From Rickettsiales bacterium (GTDB lineage Bacteria > Bacteroidota > Bacteroidia > Cytophagales > Cyclobacteriaceae): DNA of 64,000 bases. Made by a program: the position numbers and the translations under genes. The notes beneath the pieces are model-generated. The model was not told where the DNA came from. It saw nothing but the letters and a program-made list of their open reading frames with translations, and made no database searches. This document shows positions 46,658-54,088 of this stretch, piece after piece. Each line of letters starts with the position of its first letter. Within the stretch, counting starts at the first letter, position 1. The stretch spans positions 35,703 to 99,702 of the forward strand of contig PBTY01000106.1 in assembly GCA_002729235.1 (NCBI GenBank), read 5' to 3'.

Positions 46658-46688
46658 AAGGCTTGCCAATTGTTTGGCAAGCCTTTTT
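46658..46688 (+). terminator. Rho-independent terminator after hemN
   Basis: A perfect 12-bp stem AAGGCTTGCCAA / TTGGCAAGCCTT around TTGT, followed by TTT. Confidence 0.88.
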
Positions 46689-46737
46689 CACTTTCCTATC
46701 TTCGTATTTTTGGCATCAGAGTTGTTAAACTGATAGT

Positions 46738-47340
46738 ATGCGAATATTCTTTTTAGCCTTAGGTCTGATTTTCTGTAGAATTTGTGACGGTCAGATCAAG
46801 CGAAATCATGAAATAGCGGTAACCTCTAGTCAATTTGAGATAGAAGGCACCACCAATATCAATGAATTTCATTGTGGTCTGGATGATTACGTTCCCTCTG
46901 ACACATTAGAGATAAGAAGCTCTTGGAACAATAAGAGCATCACTTTCGATAACCTCATTCTTTCTTACCCTGTCTCCCATTTCGACTGTGGAATAGAGGC
47001 CATGAACAAGGACATGCAGAGTTTATTGAAAAGCAGTACCAACCCCAACATGGTGCTTCATATCCAGGCTATAAATCTAAAAGAAAATCAACAAGCCATA
47101 GAGACGCTGTATGTGACTAGCAAGGTAAGATTAACTGTAGCTGGTGTGACAAGAGAAATAGCCGTGAAGGACGGAATGGTGATCAACCACTCAGAAACTT
47201 CTCTGACATTCTCTGGCGAGGTATCCCTCAACATGAAAGATTTTGAAATGGAACCACCTGTGAAGTTTTGGGGTATGGTCCAGGTAAACGAAATTCTCAC
47301 TGTCAGATTTGCAGTGAGAATGGAGGTAAAAAATCTATAA
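46738..47340 (+). CDS. YceI-like lipocalin-fold secreted protein
   Basis: A 200-residue protein with a signal peptide (about 1-18) and a YceI-like domain: SSQFEIEGTTNINEFHC, LSYPVSHFDCGIEAMNKDMQSLLKSSTNPNMVLHI, VRLTVAGVTREIAV. YceI proteins bind isoprenoid lipids in a lipocalin-like barrel in the periplasm. It is a diverged member, convergent to a porin-like gene whose own upstream partner is another YceI protein. Confidence 0.82.
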   Translation: MRIFFLALGLIFCRICDGQIKRNHEIAVTSSQFEIEGTTNINEFHCGLDDYVPSDTLEIRSSWNNKSITFDNLILSYPVSHFDCGIEAMNKDMQSLLKSSTNPNMVLHIQAINLKENQQAIETLYVTSKVRLTVAGVTREIAVKDGMVINHSETSLTFSGEVSLNMKDFEMEPPVKFWGMVQVNEILTVRFAVRMEVKNL

Positions 47341-47352
47341 AATAAAAGAAGC

Positions 47353-47372
47353 CGTCCGCCGTATGGCGGACG
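47353..47372 (-). terminator. Terminator between YceI-like and porin-like genes
   Basis: CGTCCGCC-GTAT-GGCGGACG is a perfect 8-bp stem. The T-rich sequence (GCTTCTTTTATTTT) follows on the minus strand, so it mainly ends the porin-like gene; plus-strand termination is less likely. Confidence 0.7.
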
Positions 47373-47394
47373 ACCTCTCAACTAAACAGGACTA

Positions 47395-48633
47395 CTAGAA
47401 TCCGATGGCTGCCTCAATGACGATTCCATCAAATTCAGCACCCTGATAAAATGTGCCGTCCCATGCTTCTCCCTGGTATGTTTGTTTTACATACTCCACT
47501 TTGGTAACTACGTTTTTAGTAAGGAACCAACCACCACCAATGTTTAGTCTATTCAACTCTCTGGCTGGGCCATCTTCTACGTTTTCACCACTCACGGCAT
47601 TGTATCTACCACCTAGGTACCATTGCTCTTCTGCTCCAAATCTGTAGATTGCTTCTGCTCCAATTTGAGTGAATGCACCACCTACTTCATCGTTTCCATT
47701 ACTCATTTTTTCAAATACTCCGAAGAATTCAAGACCTTGGAATTTTACGAATGGGTTGATTTGGAAAGCACTTAGGTAAGCAAATCTTGGATTATATCTT
47801 CCACTAAAGTCTCCACCATCAATTACTGCATAGTATCGAGATCCTGCTCTATCACCACCGTATATGTAATCCCTTGTACCTTTATCATTACTGTTGTAGA
47901 AAGAACCAGTTATTCTCACTCTCAAATCATCACTGATTTGTTTGTCATAACCTAGTTTTCCAAAGATCACAAAACCGTCATCACCAGGTAGCGGACTTTG
48001 GTTCAGTCTACCGTTTGTACCACCAAGCACTGCGATCAAGCCATTGTTTTGAATAGTCAACTCTGCAAAAGGTTCAGTGGTGAAGTTATCCATGATATAG
48101 TTTCCTACGAATGGATTATAAAGTGCTCTCGCGTTATCAGATCTTCTGAAGTGAGCGTCACCATAGTTGATCTCATCCATACCGAATCTCAAAGTTGCCA
48201 CATTCATAAAGCCACTTAGAAGTCCAGGCTTAATAAAGTCTAATTTGTCAATTTGTAAGTACCCACCTTTTACATAAGCCTCTGTGTGGTGTCTAGAAGA
48301 AAGGTATGTTCTCATATGTAAACGCATACCATCTGCTAACTGGACATCAATATTAAGGTTAGCTGTAGGCAGGTTGAAATTACTAGCTAGTTCTGTTAAA
48401 CTGTCACCACTATTGGTTTGAGATAAACCCTGGAACTGCAACGCAAAGTCACCACCTAATCTCACTTTTAGTCCATCAAATTCGACATCATTTGATTTTG
48501 GAGTTTCAAAAACATTGACCCCATCTTTATCATTACTTCTAAAATATTGTAATTCCGGTTGCTGCGCGTAGAGTACTGTGGTAAGCAACATAACCACAGC
48601 CATTAAAAATGATTTTGGATTTAACGTTTTCAT
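47395..48633 (-). CDS. Porin-like outer-membrane beta-barrel protein
   Basis: A 412-residue protein with signal peptide (to about LYAQ, residue 24), a repeated pattern of amphipathic strands (VKVRLGGDFALQFQG, LNIDVQLADGMRLHMRTYLSSR, YLGGRYNAV) and a C-terminal strand ending in Phe (GIVIEAAIGF), all usual for porins. No specific family is certain; it resembles uncharacterised phosphate-selective-porin-like proteins of marine Bacteroidota. It lies 23 bp after a YceI gene, so both are probably one transcript. Confidence 0.78.
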   Translation of the reverse strand: MKTLNPKSFLMAVVMLLTTVLYAQQPELQYFRSNDKDGVNVFETPKSNDVEFDGLKVRLGGDFALQFQGLSQTNSGDSLTELASNFNLPTANLNIDVQLADGMRLHMRTYLSSRHHTEAYVKGGYLQIDKLDFIKPGLLSGFMNVATLRFGMDEINYGDAHFRRSDNARALYNPFVGNYIMDNFTTEPFAELTIQNNGLIAVLGGTNGRLNQSPLPGDDGFVIFGKLGYDKQISDDLRVRITGSFYNSNDKGTRDYIYGGDRAGSRYYAVIDGGDFSGRYNPRFAYLSAFQINPFVKFQGLEFFGVFEKMSNGNDEVGGAFTQIGAEAIYRFGAEEQWYLGGRYNAVSGENVEDGPARELNRLNIGGGWFLTKNVVTKVEYVKQTYQGEAWDGTFYQGAEFDGIVIEAAIGF

Positions 48634-48656
48634 GATTGTTAGCTTTATAAATTAAA

Positions 48657-49187
48657 TTAGTTGAGATAAAAATTGTATTCGATTGTTACTTCATCGCCTG
48701 TAGTTAAGGTTCCGAACATTGCTGTTGGAGGTTCTATTCCAAACTCAGACATCACCAGATTAACCTGACCAGATACTTGTAATTGACCGTCACCAAGTTG
48801 TTTGGTTGTAGCTGTGAATGGAACCTCTTTCTCCTTGCCTACGAGACTTAAAATTCCTTTACCGTTGATCTTACCATCATTGATAGTAAGTTCATTTGCT
48901 TTAAATATGATGTTAGGATATTCCTTTGCTTCCAATGCTTCATAAGTCTTGTCGTCCATGATTGACTTACCGCTTTTGATGGATTTGGAAACGACACTAA
49001 CGTGAAGGTTGTTAATGGTTTGATCGTTCAATGCACCTTTAACTGTATATTCATTAATTACACTTTCCCAGTCGTGAACTGTAGAAGTTCCTTTAACTAA
49101 AAACTCGCTTTTGGAAGTGTTTGCCTCGAAGGTGCCTTGACCTGCGATTAGTCCCATTATTAGGACTGTGGTGAAAATCGTCTTCAT
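48657..49187 (-). CDS. YceI-family protein
   Basis: A 176-residue YceI protein with a signal peptide (about 1-18) and the classic core: FLVKGTSTVHDWESVINEYTVKG, SIMDDKTYEALEAKEYPNIIFKA, KGILSLVGKEKEVPFTA, LVMSEFGIEPPTAMFGTLTTGDEVTIEYNFYLN. It is a typical short member that binds polyprenoid-like lipids. It heads the unit with the porin-like gene and is divergent from the sulfurtransferase. Confidence 0.93.
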   Translation of the reverse strand: MKTIFTTVLIMGLIAGQGTFEANTSKSEFLVKGTSTVHDWESVINEYTVKGALNDQTINNLHVSVVSKSIKSGKSIMDDKTYEALEAKEYPNIIFKANELTINDGKINGKGILSLVGKEKEVPFTATTKQLGDGQLQVSGQVNLVMSEFGIEPPTAMFGTLTTGDEVTIEYNFYLN

Positions 49188-49284
49188 GGTTCTCTGTTTA
49201 GTTGATGAGGCAAACTTAGAGGGTGGATAGAGGCTGTGGTATGACGGAAACAGCTACTCAGGCTGAACCTAATCAGTAAAAAAA

Positions 49285-49309
49285 TTGACCAATCGCAACT
49301 TTATATTTG
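49285..49309 (+). promoter_or_regulatory. Promoter of the sulfurtransferase gene
   Basis: TTGACC (49285-49290) and TATATTTG (49302-49309, exact TAnnTTTG) form a good Bacteroidota promoter. The predicted start is near 49316, 34 bp before the ATG. Confidence 0.5.
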
Positions 49310-49349
49310 ACCAATGTCATATTTGCTATATTAGCCAAAAAATGAACCC

Positions 49350-50186
49350 ATGAGCCCACTGATAGAAGTATCTGATCTACAACAAATTACCAGCCCAAAC
49401 CTAGTCATCGTGGATGCTTCCGGTCCTGCGAATGCTAAATACCAATTTGAGGACAAGCATATTCCTGGCGCAATTTTCGTTGATCTTAATGCTGATCTTT
49501 CTGAAATAAATGACCCATCAAAAGGAGGAAGACATCCCTTACCCTCTTCTGAGAAGTTTGGACGGACACTAAGTCAGCTGGGAATAACACCCAACAGTCA
49601 TGTGGTTATATATGATCACCTTGGTGGCGGTAATGCTGCTGCTAGAATGTGGTGGATGCTAAAAGCCCAAGGACATCAAAAGGTGCAGGTATTGAATGGC
49701 GGTTTTCAAGTCTGGGAAAACGCAGGATTAACTTTGATCAGTGGTCAATCTAAACCCAGAAGCACATATAATACCTACCCAACTACAGACTGGCAGTTAG
49801 CTGTAATTGACTTAGAAGATGTTATACAGGTAAGTAAGAATAAATCACAAACCATTGTTGACGTCAGAGAAGGCTACAGATACAATGGAGAAAGTGAACC
49901 AATAGACATGATAGCCGGCCATATCCCCAATGCCACTAATATCTTTTTCAAAGATAACCTTGGTGAAGACGGCACTTTTAAGTCACCTGATGAATTAAAA
50001 CTCATGTATAAATCAATAACTCAGAAACTGGAAAACAATGAAGTGATTGTGCATTGTGGATCTGGTGTAACTGCATGTCATTCCATTTTAGCTTTGGCAC
50101 ATGCCGGCTTGCCCCTACCTAAGCTATATGTAGGCTCCTGGAGTGAGTGGTCAAGAAATGATTTGCCTGTAGAAACCAATAATTAA
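49350..50186 (+). CDS. Thiosulfate/3-mercaptopyruvate sulfurtransferase (two rhodanese domains)
   Basis: A 278-residue, cytoplasmic, two-domain sulfurtransferase. The N-terminal domain (1-130) is the inactive structural one. The C-terminal domain carries catalytic Cys236 in HCGSGVTAC, the loop typical of mercaptopyruvate sulfurtransferase (SseA-like) enzymes. DVREGYRYNGESEPIDMIAGHIPNA is the substrate-side segment. It transfers sulfur from mercaptopyruvate or thiosulfate to thiol or cyanide acceptors. Unlike the two rhodanese-fold proteins at 19-20 kb it keeps the active Cys. Confidence 0.93.
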   Translation: MSPLIEVSDLQQITSPNLVIVDASGPANAKYQFEDKHIPGAIFVDLNADLSEINDPSKGGRHPLPSSEKFGRTLSQLGITPNSHVVIYDHLGGGNAAARMWWMLKAQGHQKVQVLNGGFQVWENAGLTLISGQSKPRSTYNTYPTTDWQLAVIDLEDVIQVSKNKSQTIVDVREGYRYNGESEPIDMIAGHIPNATNIFFKDNLGEDGTFKSPDELKLMYKSITQKLENNEVIVHCGSGVTACHSILALAHAGLPLPKLYVGSWSEWSRNDLPVETNN

Positions 50187-50236
50187 TATGGAAGGGTTTT
50201 GCCATAACCTCCCGTTAAATGAGCAAAACCTGAAAC

Positions 50237-52357
50237 ATGAAATACAACCTTTGCATTGCATTTATTATTTGTGCATTTTTTAATGTACATAGTCAACAGT
50301 TTGACTTTTACGGTCCAGAACCATTTGATCAGATTTTAGAGAGAAGTTATCAAAGATCATGGACCCCTACTACTCTCTCAGATTTCGAAAATCTCTCCTA
50401 TGTCCTAATAATGGACCAATCAAAAACTAAAGTAATTGCCATCGATGCTGAGAACTCAAGTACGTCATTAAAAACTATTGACTTTTCAAACTCAACATAT
50501 GGGGAGGTTTTGAGGTCCATTTTTCAGATGGTGGATATCAATGTTCATGAAGACAACAACGACGTACCTTTAGCAGGTGAATATCAACTAAAACCATTCC
50601 TTCACAGTTATTTTGCACTGAACAGCTCTTCATCAGATGAATTGATTCCAGCAGATGCAGGAACCATGATCGTTGCCGATGCCACAGAATCCGGTTATGT
50701 TTTAATTGAATTTGGTGGCACTACCGAAAATGCCACAATCAAATCCTCCAGCCAGTGGGAGTACAACAACGGCACATTCACCGAAAATACTTCCTGGACT
50801 ACCAAATGGTTAACTTTTGGAGACAACTCTAATTTGATATGGGTTGAGAACGAAGCTTCTGCCGCCAGTTTCTACCTGGCTGATGCAGACAACCTGTTCA
50901 ATCTTATTATTCAGGACGGTTCAAATTTTAATCCGAACTCCACAGCATATCAGTCCAATGCCACTGCTGAGTTACCAGATGATGCCACGGATATCGAAGA
51001 GAGTAAACTATTAACTGAGTTGGAGCAAAAGCTTGATGAATCTGTAACCAATCAATTAGGGAGCTCATCAGATGCAACATCTACTGCATCTGCAACTTTA
51101 GATGAAATAGAATCGACTATGGCAGGTGCAGGATTATCCATGCGATATCCTAAGGAGTTTTATCTAGCAGCTAGAAGTGCGATGCTGGAACAAGTCGTTG
51201 CAAGCTCAGACATCTATGGTGCAAGACTTGGATATCGGACAGTTCCCCATGTCTATTTTACAAATGCAACAGATGATTCAGGTTCACCGCATCCGTTCAT
51301 GGTCATTACTTCACATGCTGTATCTGCCAGACCAAACCAACTAGTGGATGTGGATCGACCTCCAGGGGCCGAGCAAGGAGTCGGGTATGCAGAAACCACT
51401 GTAACCCGCCATGGCAAACTAGGTGAGTTCATGGTGAAAATTCCAATAAGAGACTATGGACTGATAGATAACCTGTTTGACAATGACCTTTCAGCCTACA
51501 ATGATCTCGCATCTGACTATGATTCCAAGGAAGGCACTTCTACCACCAAGACAGTCTATAATTATACCAGTCTGGTATCGAACGGAATTGCCATAGATGG
51601 AGTAACCATCTATCCTGCGCAAAACAATAACCTGCGATTCGCTGTGGAAGATGCAGAAGTGACTCATTCTGGAATTCATGTAGGTGGTGGACTTGAGCTG
51701 CACTATCATGCTGATGGTCATGCTTTCAACGGTAATGGTATCAATCTCTACAACTTTGCAGATTATGAGGGACATGATCATCCTCCGGTTATTGGTTTTG
51801 CTTATGATGGAATTGCGCTATTCGGAAGGTATGAAGATAATTATCCAATGACTGGAGATGACATAGCCTTGGACGAATATGGTGGTCATGATCATGGGGA
51901 TGGATTTGGTTATCACTATCATGCCCATGATGAGATACACACTACAACCCTTTCAGGAGATCCTTTTACGGAGCACTTCCTATTGGTCGGCGCATGGAAA
52001 GGACAAATCAATGATATTCCAGGTTTTCTTGAAGTAAAAACAAATCAAACTGAAGATCAAGATATTCAGCGCTATGTTGGAGTGAATTCAAATACACCTC
52101 CACAACCAAACAATGTGCTTGCTACAAAAGAAAACGAGATAACGATCTATCCAAACCCTGCATCAAATGAGGTATCCATTGTTGTAAATGAATTGTCTGT
52201 GGTGCAACTGTTAAATATTCGTGGCAATATTCTTCATCAATCACGAGTTGCTGCAGGTGATCTCAAACTCAGCATTAAACACTTAAGTCCTGGAATTTAT
52301 TTCATTCGATTAGACAATGGGAAAGAAACTCAATCCAAAAAGCTTATAATCAAATAA
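50237..52357 (+). CDS. T9SS cargo: YHYH-domain protein
   Basis: A 706-residue secreted protein. Signal peptide to about VHSQ (20). The N-terminal half is unfamiliar, with a FAS1-like look in FDQILERSYQRSWTPTTLSDFENLSYVLIMDQSKT. A YHYH domain (about 440-600) is rich in His and Gly: GGLELHYHADGHAFNGNGINLYN, GHDHPPVIGFAYDGIALFG, GFGYHYHAHDEI. YHYH domains are known but uncharacterised; the histidines suggest metal binding. A T9SS sorting domain starts near 634 (IYPNPASNEVSI). An 8-bp GGTTTTGC/GCAAAACC inverted repeat lies just before the ATG. Confidence 0.87.
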   Translation: MKYNLCIAFIICAFFNVHSQQFDFYGPEPFDQILERSYQRSWTPTTLSDFENLSYVLIMDQSKTKVIAIDAENSSTSLKTIDFSNSTYGEVLRSIFQMVDINVHEDNNDVPLAGEYQLKPFLHSYFALNSSSSDELIPADAGTMIVADATESGYVLIEFGGTTENATIKSSSQWEYNNGTFTENTSWTTKWLTFGDNSNLIWVENEASAASFYLADADNLFNLIIQDGSNFNPNSTAYQSNATAELPDDATDIEESKLLTELEQKLDESVTNQLGSSSDATSTASATLDEIESTMAGAGLSMRYPKEFYLAARSAMLEQVVASSDIYGARLGYRTVPHVYFTNATDDSGSPHPFMVITSHAVSARPNQLVDVDRPPGAEQGVGYAETTVTRHGKLGEFMVKIPIRDYGLIDNLFDNDLSAYNDLASDYDSKEGTSTTKTVYNYTSLVSNGIAIDGVTIYPAQNNNLRFAVEDAEVTHSGIHVGGGLELHYHADGHAFNGNGINLYNFADYEGHDHPPVIGFAYDGIALFGRYEDNYPMTGDDIALDEYGGHDHGDGFGYHYHAHDEIHTTTLSGDPFTEHFLLVGAWKGQINDIPGFLEVKTNQTEDQDIQRYVGVNSNTPPQPNNVLATKENEITIYPNPASNEVSIVVNELSVVQLLNIRGNILHQSRVAAGDLKLSIKHLSPGIYFIRLDNGKETQSKKLIIK

Positions 52358-52372
52358 ATAACACATACTGTA

Positions 52373-52419
52373 AAGCTGATGATTTTGATTAATTTCATGG
52401 AAATCAAAATCATCAGCTT
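52373..52419. promoter_or_regulatory. 18-bp perfect inverted repeat flush with the DUF1648 start codon
   Basis: AAGCTGATGATTTTGATT (52373-52390) and its exact inverted copy (52402-52419) flank 11 bases. The second arm ends on the base before the ATG at 52420. No T-run follows. It may terminate the T9SS gene, or sequester the start of the next one. Confidence 0.6.
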
Positions 52420-52923
52420 ATGTCACGACCAAGAATTGATATTGAAAAAGATGGCTCTGATTGGGTTATCGAAATAGTAGGGTTTCTTTTTTTAGCTGGC
52501 CTTATTATAATGCCGTTATATTATTATGATCAGCTACCTGAAAGCATTGCCACTCATTACAATGCAAACGGAAAGGCTGATGGATTTAGTGGCAGGGGCA
52601 TGATATGGAGTTTGCCTGCAACAGGCCTGGTAATGTTCATAGGCTTGTCAGTTATCAATAAATTTCCTCACATATTTAACTATCCCACAGAAATCACCAT
52701 AGACAATGCTGAAAGGCAGTATAGAGGTGCTACAAAACTGATTCGTATGTTGAATACGATCATTATGGGAGCTTTCTTATATATCAGTTCAAGAACAATA
52801 CTTGGTGCATTAAATAAGGATGCAGGATTAGGAGCTTGGTTTATACCAGTATTCATCATACTAATGTTTACTCCAATCGTTTATTATCTGGTCTACTCTG
52901 TCAATAACAAAAGCAAAAAATAA
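52420..52923 (+). CDS. DUF1648-domain membrane protein
   Basis: A 167-residue membrane protein with about four helices. The DUF1648 signature is clear: LPESIATHYNANGKADGFSGRGMIWSLPATGLVMF (about 45-80). Proteins with this domain are found next to or fused to SdpI-type immunity proteins, but the function of stand-alone members is not known. The ATG is placed directly behind the inverted repeat; no other start keeps the N-terminus. Confidence 0.85.
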   Translation: MSRPRIDIEKDGSDWVIEIVGFLFLAGLIIMPLYYYDQLPESIATHYNANGKADGFSGRGMIWSLPATGLVMFIGLSVINKFPHIFNYPTEITIDNAERQYRGATKLIRMLNTIIMGAFLYISSRTILGALNKDAGLGAWFIPVFIILMFTPIVYYLVYSVNNKSKK

Positions 52924-52949
52924 CCCTCAACACATCAATGCTGAGGGTT
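52922..52949. terminator. Terminator between convergent genes
   Basis: AACCCTCA / TGAGGGTT is a perfect 8-bp stem overlapping the stop codon of the DUF1648 gene. The T-run is short, so efficiency is uncertain. Confidence 0.5.
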
Positions 52950-52994
52950 CTATGCGAATGCTTAAAAACACTCACAACCTATTGATTCCGTTCA

Positions 52995-53360
52995 CTATCT
53001 ACTTCCGGTCATTCCATCCCCACCATCAGACTTTTTTTGCTTGTCTTTGGCATACATAGCATCCGACTTCTCATCTACCCATGGCTTCTGATTCTTATAT
53101 TCCGGGCCCATGAGACCATCCTTCTTAGATCCGAAGGAAACCAGAACAGTCTTACCAGATTTGCGCTCCATTGGTTTGGCGTTTTTCGCCTCTGGACCTT
53201 TCAGAGTCTCTCCTGTTTTGGCGTACACCTGAACTGCCGGAGTTGAATCTTTCCATGGTTTCCTGTTCTTATATTCTGGACCTTTCAGGTTACTTTTTTG
53301 GGCCTGCGCTCCAAACGTTAACAAAAGTCCGAGGGATAATAATATTGCTATTTTTTTCAT
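52995..53360 (-). CDS. Small secreted protein with KGPEYKN repeats
   Basis: A 121-residue protein from the ATG at 53360 (MKKIAILLSLGLLLTFGAQAQ, clean signal peptide); a longer frame adds nine residues. The mature part has three copies of a GPExKNxKP motif (KGPEYKNRKPW, KGPEAKNAKPM, MGPEYKNQKPW), separated by Lys- and Ser-rich linkers, and is highly basic. I recognise no family. A structural or binding role outside the cell membrane is all that can be said. Confidence 0.72.
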   Translation of the reverse strand: MKKIAILLSLGLLLTFGAQAQKSNLKGPEYKNRKPWKDSTPAVQVYAKTGETLKGPEAKNAKPMERKSGKTVLVSFGSKKDGLMGPEYKNQKPWVDEKSDAMYAKDKQKKSDGGDGMTGSR

Positions 53361-53458
53361 GACGTTTATTGGTTTTGTTACATACAAATTAACGCCACAT
53401 TACCCCTCAGGTAATTCCAGAAAAAATGGTAAAATGCACTCCGTATTTTTACGGATGC

Positions 53459-54088
53459 CTAAATGAGGTTGAGTTTGACAGCTTTTTTAATTAGCTCAGC
53501 AGAGTTCTGAACATTGAGTTTCTTCATCATATTTACCCGATGAGTTTCTACTGTCCGAGAACTCACGAATAATTCATCGGCAATCTCCTTGGTTGTTTTC
53601 CCATCCGACACCAACTGTAGTACCTGCAATTCTCGCTCAGAAAGCTGCTGTGGATCATCACCTTCCAGAGACATATTACCTACCATCAATTGAGAGATCT
53701 CACTGTTGAAGTACTTTCTACCAAACGAAGCTTCCTTGATTGCCTTGGTGAGTTCCTCTTTGTCGGCATTCTTTAACAAGTACCCAAAAGCACCACTACG
53801 AGCCGCTTTGACCACATATTGACCATCGGCATGCATGGTTAAAACCACGAAACGCACATTGGGGTATTGCTTCTTGCATTGCTTAATAGCAGAGATACCA
53901 TCACCTCCTGGCATAGTCACATCAATTAAAACTACCTCTGGCAACTCAGACTCAAAAGAGGTCATCATAGAAGCAACTGAGTCGGCTTCACCAATCACTT
54001 CAATATCTGAATTACTAGAAAAAATGGATCGTATTCCTTCCCGGAACAGCTGATGATCATCTACTACAAGTACTCTAATCTTGCTCAT
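53459..54088 (-). CDS. NarL/FixJ-family response regulator
   Basis: A 209-residue regulator: receiver (1-120) with VDDHQLFREG and phosphoacceptor Asp56 (VVLIDVTMPGGDG), Lys in YLLKNADKEEL, and a LuxR-type helix-turn-helix (about 145-205; LSERELQVLQLVSDGKTTKEIADELFVSSRTVETH). It overlaps the kinase gene by 14 bp, so it is that kinase's partner. Targets are not visible. Confidence 0.94.
   Translation of the reverse strand: MSKIRVLVVDDHQLFREGIRSIFSSNSDIEVIGEADSVASMMTSFESELPEVVLIDVTMPGGDGISAIKQCKKQYPNVRFVVLTMHADGQYVVKAARSGAFGYLLKNADKEELTKAIKEASFGRKYFNSEISQLMVGNMSLEGDDPQQLSERELQVLQLVSDGKTTKEIADELFVSSRTVETHRVNMMKKLNVQNSAELIKKAVKLNLI

Noticed and set aside
49307..49320. TTGACCAATGTCAT before the sulfurtransferase as a fifth FNR-like box
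   Set aside because: It has the TGA-N6-TCA form but overlaps the last bases of the gene's own TATATTTG element and the predicted transcript start, and the product is not a low-oxygen function. It could be a repressor site, but chance is as likely.
50195..50230. GGTTTTGC / GCAAAACC inverted repeat before the YHYH gene as a third start-codon hairpin
   Set aside because: Only 8 bp with a 20-base loop in a 50-bp gap; more likely a poor terminator for the sulfurtransferase or chance.
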